Positions 16,951 through 25,729 of a DNA stretch of 64,000 nucleotides are shown piece after piece. The stretch is from Tamlana sp038148895 (GTDB taxonomy: Bacteria > Bacteroidota > Bacteroidia > Flavobacteriales > Flavobacteriaceae). The notes under the pieces were generated by a model. That model worked only from the letters and a program-made list of their open reading frames with translations. It was not told where the DNA came from and made no database searches. The first letter of the stretch is position 1. Every line of letters begins with the position of its first letter. Position numbers and translations under genes: made by a program. The DNA is taken from assembly GCA_038148895.1 (NCBI GenBank), contig JBBVGQ010000001.1; one strand, 5' to 3'.

Positions 16951-17984
16951 TAAACTGCCAAAGTTTCAGAAGTTGCCCAATGGTTTATCCATTTTGATAA
17001 CAAATCCACAAATTCCTTGTCGTCGTTTAAGCACGGAATTGTGGTAAAATCTTTTCCGCCGATTTCATGAAAAATCTCCTGACCTTCCATGGCTATTTCC
17101 TCAAGGGTTTCCAAACAATCGCTCACAAAAGCAGGCGTAACAATGGCCATGTTTTTTATGCCTTGTTTTCCTAAACGCTCAATGGTTCTGTCGGTGTAAG
17201 GTTGTAACCATGGATCGAATCCTAAACGAGACTGAAAGGACGTAGAGTATGTACCTTCCTTAAGTTGAAGGTTTTCTGCCACCAATCGGGTAACTTCCAA
17301 ACATTGGTGGCGATAACAAAACTCATGCGCCTTGCTTGGCATAACACAGCAACTGCCGTCTATTTTGCAATGCGATTTGGTAACATCGCTTTTGCGTATA
17401 TGCCGTTCTGGAACACCATGGTACGAAAACAACAAATGCTCGTAATTTTTATCTTTTAAATGATTTTTTATGGAGTTGGAAAGCACCTCAATATAATCGG
17501 GTTTGTTGTAAAACGCCGGCACCGATTCTATTTTCAAATTCGGAAAATATTGTTGACGTAGCTCTTCGGCCAAAACCGTAATGGTTTCGGTAGTTGCCAT
17601 GGCAAACTGCGGATACAAAGGAAAAAGCAAAACTTCTTCAACCCCTTTATCAACCAATTCTTGAAGACCTTTTCTTATGGTCATGCTACCATAACGCATA
17701 GCCAAAGCAACTGGAACCTCAATTTGTTTTTGGATTTTCTTTTGAAGGCGTTCTGAAATCACGATGAGTGGCGAGCCTTCTTCCCACCATATTTTTTTGT
17801 AGGCCGCAGCCGAAGCTTTGGGTCGGGTCTTTAAAATAATACCCCTTACCAGTAATGCCCGAGCTGTGTAGGGAATATCAATTACGCGCTCGTCCATTAA
17901 AAATTCGCCTAAATATTTTTTTACATCTTTGGGTTCTGGGCTATCTGGCGACCCAAGATTGACCAATAAAATGCCTTTTTTCAT
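16950..17984 (-). CDS. hemH: Ferrochelatase
   Basis: A 344-residue enzyme that inserts ferrous iron into protoporphyrin IX to form heme b. The N-terminus ILLVNLGSPDSPEPKDV and the conserved catalytic histidine segment LFSYHGVPERH are clear. The later GFDPWLQPYTDRTIERL and the acidic ETLEEIAMEG region with the second catalytic glutamate are also present. Length is normal. It is flanked by a ThuA-like lipoprotein gene 15 bp upstream and the coupled MATE gene downstream. Confidence 0.96.
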   Translation of the reverse strand: MKKGILLVNLGSPDSPEPKDVKKYLGEFLMDERVIDIPYTARALLVRGIILKTRPKASAAAYKKIWWEEGSPLIVISERLQKKIQKQIEVPVALAMRYGSMTIRKGLQELVDKGVEEVLLFPLYPQFAMATTETITVLAEELRQQYFPNLKIESVPAFYNKPDYIEVLSNSIKNHLKDKNYEHLLFSYHGVPERHIRKSDVTKSHCKIDGSCCVMPSKAHEFCYRHQCLEVTRLVAENLQLKEGTYSTSFQSRLGFDPWLQPYTDRTIERLGKQGIKNMAIVTPAFVSDCLETLEEIAMEGQEIFHEIGGKDFTTIPCLNDDKEFVDLLSKWINHWATSETLAV

Positions 17985-17999
17985 CTATTATCTCTAAAA

Positions 18000-18740
18000 T
18001 TATCTATTCAAACAATACAAAATACCCCCGAGCAAATGCTTTCTAAATTCTGGCTCGGCATATGATTCTTCGGTATGTCCCAATCCCGTATAGAACATTC
18101 TACCACCATCAAACTCTTGACACCAAGCTATTGGGTGAAAATCGCCATGTTTACCTCCCTCATAACTCGATTCATCAAGGTTCAAAAGTACATGAATATT
18201 TTCGCTTATGTTTTTAAAATTATACCATTCGTCAAAATGCACCCATTTTATTGGCAGATGCTTTGTAGATGCGTGATTACTTTCAACTATATTAATCGTG
18301 GCCTCAGCTTGTTTTGGGTGATTTAAAAAATAAGCACCCACTAATTTACCGTACCATTCCCATTCAAATTCGGTATCTGTAGCCGAATGTATCCCCATAA
18401 AACTTCCACCGTTATTGATGTAATTCTTAAAAGCGGTTTCCTGCTCGCTGTTCAATACATCACCGGTAGTGTTGAGAAAAATAATTAACTGGAATTGCTT
18501 TAAGGCTTCATTTGAAAACATATCGGCATCTTCGGTATGTGTTACTTTAAAATCATGTTCCATACCCAAACCTTGAATGGTTTTAACTCCTGTTTCAATA
18601 GATTTATGCCTGAAACCCTCGGTTTTTGAAAAAACCAAAACACTATTTGATGCATTGCATGATAGTACATAAAGGCCAAAGAGGAAAACTAAAACGGGCT
18701 TTAAAAAACTATTTTTCCTTGTTTTCCAGTTTTTGCTCAT
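18000..18740 (-). CDS. ThuA-domain lipoprotein
   Basis: A 246-residue exported protein with a ThuA fold (class I glutamine amidotransferase-like), found in sugar-utilisation proteins and often in Bacteroidota lipoproteins. The lipobox is LYVLSC, with cysteine about residue 27 after the chosen start. ThuA features include SKTEGFRHKSIETGVKTIQ, NNGGSFMGIHSATDTE and the closing GRMFYTGLGHTEESY. I chose the ATG at 18740 (MSKNWKTRKNSFLK) because the longer frame to 18851 gives no signal peptide and overlaps a better small ORF. The enzymatic role of this group is not established. It belongs to the hemH-MATE-hemJ run. Confidence 0.85.
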   Translation of the reverse strand: MSKNWKTRKNSFLKPVLVFLFGLYVLSCNASNSVLVFSKTEGFRHKSIETGVKTIQGLGMEHDFKVTHTEDADMFSNEALKQFQLIIFLNTTGDVLNSEQETAFKNYINNGGSFMGIHSATDTEFEWEWYGKLVGAYFLNHPKQAEATINIVESNHASTKHLPIKWVHFDEWYNFKNISENIHVLLNLDESSYEGGKHGDFHPIAWCQEFDGGRMFYTGLGHTEESYAEPEFRKHLLGGILYCLNR

Positions 18741-18873
18741 GGTATAATATTGGGCGTTCTTCATTATAATCACAATCTTGGAAAATACCACATGACACAT
18801 TAGTGCGAGCCAAAGATTTTGTGATTTCAAATTGTTTTGACAAGGCTTCAATTTCTGGGGTTAAATACTTCAT
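18709..18873 (-). CDS. Unrecognised 54-residue protein overlapping ThuA gene start
   Basis: A clean ATG-to-TAG frame of 54 residues begins MKYLTPEIEALSKQFEITKS. It has a central SCGIFQDC pair of cysteines six residues apart and an acidic/basic tail ending LENKEK. It overlaps the first 32 bp of the ThuA-like gene in another frame, which suggests translational coupling. Composition looks protein-like, whereas the competing N-terminal extension of the ThuA frame does not. There is no signal peptide. A regulatory or peptide-precursor role is only a guess, and I do not know a family. Confidence 0.5.
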   Translation of the reverse strand: MKYLTPEIEALSKQFEITKSLARTNVSCGIFQDCDYNEERPILYHEQKLENKEK

Positions 18874-18932
18874 AACATTTGGGTTTTTAAATATCTTATG
18901 GTACAGTATAACTCATCATAACCCGAAAAATT

Positions 18933-19400
18933 TTACCAAGATTTTTCAAAAATTATGGTTTTTGTTATATCAATAAATTCTAATCGAAAGCTTTCTTTAA
19001 AGTTGTAATAGGTTGTATCTGATCCGCCAACTTTCTCTTTTATTTCTGAAAAAAATCTACCTCCTCCATTTTGTATTTTTCTTGAAATTAAAGTATTAGA
19101 AATTATTTCATTTTTTAAATTTAAATACTCATTAGCATAACCCATTTTAATAACTCCAGCCTGCCAACCATCACTCAAAACCTGAGAAAAATAGCTCTTG
19201 TCAGTTATTTTTGCCGATTCCGGTAGTTCAACCATAGTTGCTTTTTCAAAAAGCTTAATATAGTTTCTATCATTTGGCGGGCTATCGTCGCTTCCAAAAA
19301 TATAATTTAACCTAACTAAGTAGAAAACGGGCACTGAAAAAATAATGATTAAAATGCAAATGCCAAAAATTAGCCTTTCTTTACTATTTTTAAAATTCAT
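18933..19400 (-). CDS. Hypothetical membrane-anchored protein
   Basis: A 155-residue protein with one N-terminal membrane anchor (about residues 10-32: LIFGICILIIIFSVPVFYLV) and a soluble remainder predicted outside the cytoplasm. I do not recognise the family. It starts 4 bp after the AraC-family gene and is probably cotranscribed with it. There are no cysteines in the soluble part and no catalytic motif. Context links it only to the regulator of the heme region. Confidence 0.6.
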   Translation of the reverse strand: MNFKNSKERLIFGICILIIIFSVPVFYLVRLNYIFGSDDSPPNDRNYIKLFEKATMVELPESAKITDKSYFSQVLSDGWQAGVIKMGYANEYLNLKNEIISNTLISRKIQNGGGRFFSEIKEKVGGSDTTYYNFKESFRLEFIDITKTIIFEKSW

Positions 19401-19404
19401 TATT

Positions 19405-20304
19405 TTAATTTAAAGACATAATATACTTTTTTGGCGTAGTGCCATATTTCTTTTTAAAGGCCGAAATAAAATGGCTTGATGTGCTATAACCTACTCTATG
19501 CCCTACTTCATTCACATTATTCTCGCCTGATTCCAACAGTTTTCGAGCCACTTCCATCTTATAGTCGAACAAAAAGCTAAAAACTGAATCACCATAAATT
19601 TGTTTAAAGCCTTCTTTTAGCTTTTTGAGACTAAGCCCAATTTCATCGGCCAATTCCTGCAAACTTGGTGGCTCTGCCATACGTGCCACGATAATATCCT
19701 TGGCTTTTCTAATTTTTATCACATTGGTTTCATCAACCAAAAATGGGCACTGCTCAATATCAGCTTCCTCACTTCTGTTAAAATATAAGCTTAACAGTTC
19801 ATATGCTTTTCCTTTAAAATAAATGGATTTGATGGATTGGTTGAGGTTGTAATTAATTATTTGGTTGAGCACAATGGCCATTGAGGGTGAGATAACACCG
19901 TCTTTATAATATTTTTTGTCACGGTTATCTTCGCTTAAAAACGTAATATAATTGGCCTCTTGAGAAAAAAGTCCGTGGAATTTTTTTATCGAAATCAATA
20001 TGGAAACCATCCATGAATGCGGATTTATTTCCAAATTAATGGGAAGCTCGCGCTGCGGGTTGTACAACAATAATGAATTCTCCTCAAGAATATTCAATCT
20101 GTACCTGCCCTCGTTAAAAACGAATTGGCTGGAACCCTTTACACAAAAATGAAATTGGATATAATCGCTATCTATTTCTTTAACAAGGTTTTGCACTTCG
20201 CTAGCTTCGTTTTTATAAGCCAGAACAACAAAACCATCATCTACTTTTGTTTCTTCAAAAGAACTTTTGGCGATACTTTTTCCTTCCTTAAATTCTTGAT
20301 TCAT
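19405..20304 (-). CDS. AraC-family regulator divergent from hemA
   Basis: A 299-residue transcription factor. Residues 1-200 form a sensor region of unclear fold. The C-terminal ~95 residues contain two helix-turn-helix units (LQELADEIGLSLKKLKEGFK and EVGHRVGYSTSSHFISAFKK) followed by YGTTPKKYIMS, the AraC signature. It is transcribed away from hemA across a 189-bp shared promoter region where each direction has the same TACTTTTG box. By position it is a good candidate regulator of the heme genes, perhaps responding to iron or heme. That link is an inference. Confidence 0.9.
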   Translation of the reverse strand: MNQEFKEGKSIAKSSFEETKVDDGFVVLAYKNEASEVQNLVKEIDSDYIQFHFCVKGSSQFVFNEGRYRLNILEENSLLLYNPQRELPINLEINPHSWMVSILISIKKFHGLFSQEANYITFLSEDNRDKKYYKDGVISPSMAIVLNQIINYNLNQSIKSIYFKGKAYELLSLYFNRSEEADIEQCPFLVDETNVIKIRKAKDIIVARMAEPPSLQELADEIGLSLKKLKEGFKQIYGDSVFSFLFDYKMEVARKLLESGENNVNEVGHRVGYSTSSHFISAFKKKYGTTPKKYIMSLN

Positions 20305-20361
20305 ATTTCTTTTATTTAGATTCGTTCTAAATTGAATCGTTAAAACCTGCCGAATACCCTA

Positions 20362-20369
20362 CAAAAGTA
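20362..20369 (-). promoter_or_regulatory. Promoter box of AraC-family gene
   Basis: On the minus strand this reads TACTTTTG, an exact TAnnTTTG box, 57 bp before the regulator start and identical to the hemA box. Confidence 0.65.
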
Positions 20370-20463
20370 TGACATTTATCATGTTTTTTAAAAAAACATC
20401 GACAAAAAACCACAAACGACACTAATAGTTCTTTTAGCGTTATTTTTTTTAACGTCATCCGTA

Positions 20464-20471
20464 TACTTTTG
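20464..20471 (+). promoter_or_regulatory. hemA promoter box
   Basis: TACTTTTG, an exact TAnnTTTG -7 box, 22 bp before the hemA ATG. It starts the probable hemA-to-hemB transcript. Confidence 0.7.
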
Positions 20472-20493
20472 CTTCACATTATCAGGTATTAGC

Positions 20494-21759
20494 ATGCAGA
20501 AGTACAATATTTCGCGAAGTAATTACTTTTATGCCATTGGTTTGAGCTATAAAAAAGCCGATGCAGACATAAGAGGGCACTTTAGTTTAGACGATGAAGC
20601 TAAAATAGCATTGCTTGCCCAAGCCAAAGCTAACGATATTGAAAGCTTGGTGGTGACTTCAACTTGTAATCGTACCGAAATTTACGGTTTTGCGCAGCAT
20701 CCTTTTCAACTCATTCAATTGCTTTGCGATAATACCAGAGGTACCGTTGAAGAATTTCAAAAGGTAGCCTATGTTTTCAAAAACAAAGAAGCCATTGCGC
20801 ACATGTTTCGCGTTGGTTCTGGTCTAGACAGCCAAATTTTGGGTGATTTTGAGATTATTAGCCAGTTAAAACAAAGCGCCAAATTATCTCGCAAGCATGG
20901 ATTGTTAAACCATTTTACTGAACGATTAGTCAATGCGGTTATTCAGGCGAGCAAACGTATAAAAACCGAAACCGATATTTCATCTGGTGCTACTTCAGTA
21001 TCTTTTGCTTCGGTACAATATATTTTGAATACGGTTGAAGACGTTGCCAACAAAAATATTCTTCTTTTTGGAACAGGGAAAATAGGCAGGAACACTTGTG
21101 AAAACTTGGTAAAGCACACCAAGAATGAACATATAACGCTCATTAACAGAACCAAGGATAAAGCTGAACAAATTGCCGGAAAATTCAATTTAATCGTTAA
21201 AGATTATGCGAATTTACAAGAAGAAATCAACAATTCTGATATTTTGATTGTTGCTACCGGTGCACAACGCCCAACCATTGACAAGCACATTATACAATCG
21301 AAAAAAAACCTTTTGATTTTAGACTTATCTATTCCAAAAAATGTGAATGCCAATGTTGAGGAATTAAACAATGTTTTGCTGGTTCATCTTGACCATTTAT
21401 CGAAAATCACCGATGAAACTTTAGAAGCGAGAAAACAGCATATTCCTTCGGCCGAAGCTATAATTGAAGAAGTAAAAGCTGAATTTAACAGTTGGTTGGA
21501 AACCCGAAAATTTGCGCCAACCATAAAGGCCTTAAAACATAAACTTGCAGATTTCGCCGCTGCGGAATTGGACGCGCAACGTAAAAAAACTGTTGATTTT
21601 AATGAAGCTCAAGCCGAAATTATTAGCAATAATATCATTCAAAAAATCACTAACCACTTTGCACATCATTTAAAAGAAGATGATGTTTCTACAGACGAAA
21701 GTTTAGAACTTATCAAAAAAGTGTTTCAGTTAGAAGAACCTCAAAAAACGAATGTCTAA
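20494..21759 (+). CDS. hemA: Glutamyl-tRNA reductase
   Basis: A 421-residue enzyme that reduces glutamyl-tRNA(Glu) to glutamate-1-semialdehyde with NADPH, the first committed step of the C5 heme pathway. The catalytic cysteine lies in VVTSTCNRTEIYG. The family signature VGSGLDSQILGDFEIISQLK is intact. The NADPH fold begins at LLFGTGKIGRN, and a C-terminal dimerisation helix is present. Its stop overlaps the start of hemCD by 8 bp, so the two are coupled. This step is usually the control point of the pathway, in keeping with the divergent regulator. Confidence 0.97.
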   Translation: MQKYNISRSNYFYAIGLSYKKADADIRGHFSLDDEAKIALLAQAKANDIESLVVTSTCNRTEIYGFAQHPFQLIQLLCDNTRGTVEEFQKVAYVFKNKEAIAHMFRVGSGLDSQILGDFEIISQLKQSAKLSRKHGLLNHFTERLVNAVIQASKRIKTETDISSGATSVSFASVQYILNTVEDVANKNILLFGTGKIGRNTCENLVKHTKNEHITLINRTKDKAEQIAGKFNLIVKDYANLQEEINNSDILIVATGAQRPTIDKHIIQSKKNLLILDLSIPKNVNANVEELNNVLLVHLDHLSKITDETLEARKQHIPSAEAIIEEVKAEFNSWLETRKFAPTIKALKHKLADFAAAELDAQRKKTVDFNEAQAEIISNNIIQKITNHFAHHLKEDDVSTDESLELIKKVFQLEEPQKTNV

Positions 21760-23329
21760 AACCATTAGAATTGGTACGCGTGATAGTGAATTGGCAATAT
21801 GGCAAGCCAATATTGTAAAACAGCAACTCGAAAATTTAGGCCACAAAACCGAACTTGTTCCGGTAAAATCTACAGGCGATTTAGTACTTGACAAACCGCT
21901 TTATGAATTGGGCATAACTGGAATCTTTACCAGAACTTTAGACATTGCCATGCTAAACCACGATATTGACATTGCAGTGCATTCCCTTAAAGATGTACCA
22001 ACTGTTTTACCAAAAGGCATTGTTCAAGCCGCGGTTTTAAAGCGTGGAAACGTAAACGATACTCTGGTTTTTAAGAATAACGAAGAGTTTTTAGGGGCAA
22101 AAAATGCCATTGTTGCTACTGGTAGCTTGCGAAGAAAAGCCCAATGGCTGAATCGATTCCCCACACATACCATTGTGGATTTGCGTGGAAATGTCAATTC
22201 ACGCCTGCAAAAACTGGATGACAATGAAGATTGGAACGGTGCTGTTTTTGCTGCTGCGGGTATTGGCAGAATAGGCATACGTCCGGAAAACGCAGTGAAT
22301 TTGGATTGGATGATTCCTGCGCCGGCACAAGGCGCCATCATGATTACGGCATTAGAGGAAGATGAATTTGTTAGAAGCGCTTGTGCCGAACTTAACCACA
22401 AAGAAACCGAGATTTGCACCACTATTGAACGCGAGTTTTTAAATAAACTTGAGGGTGGCTGTACAGCGCCCATTGGTGCATTGGCTTTTATGAAAGACGA
22501 GGAAGTTCATTTTAAAGGTGTATTGTTGAGTGCCAACGGCAGTAAGCGAATTGACGTAACCCGCGTTGAAAAACTTGGGAAACACGAAAACATGGCTCAA
22601 TTTTGTGCCGATTTCATTATAGAACGTGGTGGTAAACGTTTGATGGATACCATAAAGCAATCCAATAAAAAAACGAACATCTATTCAACAAAATCGCTTA
22701 CTGAAGACCAACGTTTATTGTTCAACGAAAAGGTGATTTCTGATAGTTCAGATTTTATAAAAATTAGCCTGAACCGTATTCGACCTCAAATACTTAGGTC
22801 TGAAATTCAAAATGTCATCATCACCAGTAAAAATGCCGTAGAATCGTTAACGACCAACTATTCTGCCGTTGAATTACAGTTTAAAAACATCTACTGCGTT
22901 GGGCGGAGAACAAAACGACTCATTGAAAAGAAAATAGGCAAAGTAACCCATGCCGAAAATAACGCTGAAAGTTTAGCGAATTATTTGGTTGAATTTATTG
23001 AAGGCACCGAAGTTACCTATTTTTGTAGTGATTTAAGATTGGATGTACTACCAACCATATTGGCAGAAAACCATATAAATGTAAACGAAGTTGAAGCCTA
23101 CCAAACCAAATACGATGGCTTAAAAATTGATGAGTCGGTTGAAGGCGTTATGTTTTATAGCCCATCAACGGTTGAAAGCTTCGTTCAAAAAAACAAAGTA
23201 GAGGTGATTGCCTTCTGTATTGGTGAAACCACAGCGAAAGAAGCTAGAAAGCATTTTGACGATGTACGCGTTGCAAAAGTACCAACTGTTGAGAGCGTCA
23301 TAGAACTAGTAAACGAACATTATGTTTAA
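21752..23329 (+). CDS. hemCD: Fused hydroxymethylbilane synthase / uroporphyrinogen-III synthase
   Basis: A 525-residue two-enzyme fusion. Residues 1 to about 300 are porphobilinogen deaminase (HemC): RIGTRDSELAIWQANIVKQQ, the active-site IDIAVHSLKDVPT and the dipyrromethane-attachment cysteine at about 236 in LEGGCTAPIGA. Residues from about 310 are HemD-like (uroporphyrinogen-III synthase), with NVIITSKNAVESL, GVMFYSPSTVESF and VIAFCIGETTAKEAR. The fusion would hand the unstable hydroxymethylbilane straight to HemD. I see no frame disruption at the junction. Such fusions are known in Bacteroidota. Confidence 0.93.
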   Translation: MSKTIRIGTRDSELAIWQANIVKQQLENLGHKTELVPVKSTGDLVLDKPLYELGITGIFTRTLDIAMLNHDIDIAVHSLKDVPTVLPKGIVQAAVLKRGNVNDTLVFKNNEEFLGAKNAIVATGSLRRKAQWLNRFPTHTIVDLRGNVNSRLQKLDDNEDWNGAVFAAAGIGRIGIRPENAVNLDWMIPAPAQGAIMITALEEDEFVRSACAELNHKETEICTTIEREFLNKLEGGCTAPIGALAFMKDEEVHFKGVLLSANGSKRIDVTRVEKLGKHENMAQFCADFIIERGGKRLMDTIKQSNKKTNIYSTKSLTEDQRLLFNEKVISDSSDFIKISLNRIRPQILRSEIQNVIITSKNAVESLTTNYSAVELQFKNIYCVGRRTKRLIEKKIGKVTHAENNAESLANYLVEFIEGTEVTYFCSDLRLDVLPTILAENHINVNEVEAYQTKYDGLKIDESVEGVMFYSPSTVESFVQKNKVEVIAFCIGETTAKEARKHFDDVRVAKVPTVESVIELVNEHYV

Positions 23330-23331
23330 AT

Positions 23332-23412
23332 CGTCATACTAGGAATTATGACGAAGTAATCTCATTAAAAAGATTGCCACATCACGCTGGAAAGCGCGAT
23401 TAGCAATGACAT
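23332..23412. repeat. Intergenic flavobacterial repeat
   Basis: An 81-bp imperfect palindrome with ends GTCAT / ATGAC and inner AATCT / AGATT arms lies between hemCD and hemE. It resembles the widely dispersed intergenic repeats of flavobacteria (remembered form: CGTCATTGCGAGG ... GCAATGACG), degraded here. Confidence 0.5.
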
Positions 23413-23418
23413 GAAAAT

Positions 23419-24444
23419 ATGATAAAAAACGATTTATTTTTAAGAGCATTAAAAGGTGAAACCGTAAACCGGCCACCCGTTTGGATGATGCGCCAGGCTG
23501 GGCGTTATTTGCCAGAATTTATGGCCATTCGTGAGAAATACGATTTCTTTACCCGATGCAGAACCCCGGAATTAGCCAGTGAAATTACGGTGCAACCTAT
23601 CAGAAGATATGGAATGGATGCTGCCATCTTATTCAGCGATATTTTGGTTATACCTCAAGCCATGAATATTGAGGTACAAATGAAACCTAATTTTGGTCCG
23701 TATTTGCCCAATCCTGTTCGAACATCAAAAGATGTTGAAAACGTAATCGTACCTGATGTTAAAGTTGAGCTCGATTATGTTTATAAAGCCATAAAAGCCA
23801 CCAAAGAATTGCTAAATGATGAAATTCCACTTATTGGTTTTGCTGGCTCACCATGGACCATCCTATGCTATTGCGTGCAAGGTCAAGGCAGCAAAACCTT
23901 TGATAAAGCCAAGGAGTTCTGTTTTACCAATCCCGTGGCAGCGCATCAATTACTTCAAAAAATAACCGATACTACCATTGCCTATTTGAAAGAAAAAGTA
24001 AAAGCAGGCTGTAACGCGGTCCAAGTTTTTGATTCTTGGGGTGGCATGCTATCACCAACCGATTATAAAGAATTTTCTTGGCAATACATCAATCAAATAA
24101 TTGAAGCTTTAAAGGATGATGCTCCGGTAATTGCCTTTGGAAAAGGGTGTTGGTTTGCCCTGCATGAAATGGCACAGAGTAAAGCGTCCGCTTTAGGCAT
24201 TGATTGGACCTGTTCTGCGCGCAATGCCCGCTATTTAACAGGAGGCAACATAACCTTACAAGGAAATTTCGACCCTGCCCGTTTACTATCACCTCCTTCC
24301 GTTATTAAGAAAATGGTGCACCAAATGATTAACGAGTTTGGGAAAGATAAATACATTGTAAACTTGGGCCATGGTATTTTGCCAAACATCCCGCTAGAAA
24401 ATGCAAAGGCATTTGTTGATGCCGTTAAAGAATATAATGCTTAA
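23419..24444 (+). CDS. hemE: Uroporphyrinogen decarboxylase
   Basis: A 341-residue enzyme that removes four carboxyl groups from uroporphyrinogen III to give coproporphyrinogen III. The N-terminal signature PVWMMRQAGRYLPEFMAIR carries the substrate-binding arginines. The essential aspartate lies in AILFSDILVIPQAMN, and the second signature GFAGSPWTILCYCVQG is present. Length is normal. It follows hemCD after an 89-bp gap containing a dispersed repeat, and its stop overlaps the next start. Confidence 0.97.
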   Translation: MIKNDLFLRALKGETVNRPPVWMMRQAGRYLPEFMAIREKYDFFTRCRTPELASEITVQPIRRYGMDAAILFSDILVIPQAMNIEVQMKPNFGPYLPNPVRTSKDVENVIVPDVKVELDYVYKAIKATKELLNDEIPLIGFAGSPWTILCYCVQGQGSKTFDKAKEFCFTNPVAAHQLLQKITDTTIAYLKEKVKAGCNAVQVFDSWGGMLSPTDYKEFSWQYINQIIEALKDDAPVIAFGKGCWFALHEMAQSKASALGIDWTCSARNARYLTGGNITLQGNFDPARLLSPPSVIKKMVHQMINEFGKDKYIVNLGHGILPNIPLENAKAFVDAVKEYNA

Positions 24445-25195
24445 AAATATTGCCAAAGGAATTAAAGCGTACTTCGGGGCTTTTGGTTTAATCTCAAAAC
24501 TAAAACTCTGGAAATACTTTGCAATTCCAATGGTAATTAGTTTTGTAACAGCCATTCTTATTTTTACTTCAGCATATGGCTTGTCAGATAATATTGGACG
24601 TTTTATTTCGAAAATCTGGATTTGGGATTGGGGAAAAGAAACCTTCTCTACCATCAGTAATTTTATTGGTTGGCTTATCATAATCATTATCGGCCTTATT
24701 ATTTATAAACATATCATCATGGCACTATCAGCGCCATTTATGAGTCCGGTTTCTGAGAAAATAGAAGCTCATTTCACAGGAAACACATCGCATACTCATA
24801 GAAATACTTCTTTTGCACAACAACTATGGAGAGGCATAAAAGTTAACCTTAGAAATTTATTAATGGAATTACTGTTAACCATTCCTATTTTGTTATTAAA
24901 GTTCATACCAATTGTTAACATATTTTCAACTATATTGCTGTTTTTAGTTCAAGCCTATTATGCTGGATTTGGCAATATGGATTACACCCTAGAACGTCAT
25001 TTTCAATACAAGGAAAGCGTTCAATTTGTGCGCAAACATCGCGGTTTGGCCATAGGAAATGGCATTGTATTCATACTATGCCTTTTGGTTCCTATAGTTG
25101 GCGTTATTTTGGTTCTGCCCTTGTCGGTTACCGCGGCTTCAACCCAAACGATTGAGGCGCTTAAATTAAAGCCAATAACTGTAAGTGAAGCTTAA
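24437..25195 (+). CDS. EI24/CysZ-like membrane protein
   Basis: A 252-residue inner-membrane protein with about four to six membrane segments, matching the EI24 (CysZ-like) family by its opening KGIKAYFGAFGLISKLKLW and the central MALSAPFMSPVSEKIEAHF. I chose the ATG at 24437, which overlaps the hemE stop by 8 bp. The longer frame from 24401 only adds out-of-family residues read through hemE. CysZ imports sulfate in enterobacteria; transport by this relative is not shown. Its place in the heme run is unexplained. Confidence 0.8.
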   Translation: MLKNIAKGIKAYFGAFGLISKLKLWKYFAIPMVISFVTAILIFTSAYGLSDNIGRFISKIWIWDWGKETFSTISNFIGWLIIIIIGLIIYKHIIMALSAPFMSPVSEKIEAHFTGNTSHTHRNTSFAQQLWRGIKVNLRNLLMELLLTIPILLLKFIPIVNIFSTILLFLVQAYYAGFGNMDYTLERHFQYKESVQFVRKHRGLAIGNGIVFILCLLVPIVGVILVLPLSVTAASTQTIEALKLKPITVSEA

Positions 25196-25727
25196 TTTTG
25201 ACACATATCATATTTCACCCATAAACCTTCAAGACCCCTGGATCTTGTGCAATTTTGTTGTGTCAAATGAAGAGCGTTTAAAACGATATTTCCCAAAAAC
25301 ACTTGAGGAGAATTTAACCCCTGACCTGTCGAAAATTTTCACTGAGAAAAAGGTTAAACAGTTTCAGTCAAAAGAAGAATTCCTATTCACCTTAAAGGAA
25401 AATGAATCCAACAACTTAATAGGTTTGATTTATTTAAAATCGCTTGATTGGAAAAAGAAACGCGGTGAATTGGCATACTGCATTGATTACAATTATGAAG
25501 GTAAAGGCATTACCACAAATGCCATTCAAATCTTATCTGATCATGCTTTTGACAAAATAGGTTTAATTACGCTGAAAGCCATTGTGCATAAAAGCAATTT
25601 AGCAAGTATTAAAGTAGCCGAAAATTGTAATTTTACTTGGATTAAAACCCTTGAAAAGGAGCACACTCCGCCCGGTGAACTTCCTTTAGACATGGAGCTT
25701 TATGAACTGTACAATGAATTTGAATAA
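25185..25727 (+). CDS. GNAT-family acetyltransferase (RimJ/RimL-like)
   Basis: A 180-residue acetyl-CoA-dependent N-acyltransferase. The GNAT core appears as NLIGLIYLKSLDW, RGELAYCIDYNYEGKGITT (the acetyl-CoA loop) and LKAIVHKSNLASIKVAENCNFTW, as in RimJ/RimL-like proteins. It starts with GTG overlapping the preceding gene by 11 bp and ends 2 bp before hemF, so it is embedded in the heme transcript. The acceptor is unknown. Confidence 0.85.
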   Translation: MKLNFDTYHISPINLQDPWILCNFVVSNEERLKRYFPKTLEENLTPDLSKIFTEKKVKQFQSKEEFLFTLKENESNNLIGLIYLKSLDWKKKRGELAYCIDYNYEGKGITTNAIQILSDHAFDKIGLITLKAIVHKSNLASIKVAENCNFTWIKTLEKEHTPPGELPLDMELYELYNEFE

Positions 25728-25729
25728 TA

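Noticed and set aside
18741..18851. Longer start of the ThuA-like gene
   Set aside because: It gives no signal peptide, and the same bases encode a better small ORF in another frame.
22024..22473. 149-codon frame opposite hemCD
   Set aside because: It lies fully antisense to the conserved HemC coding sequence, with low-complexity composition and no matching motif.
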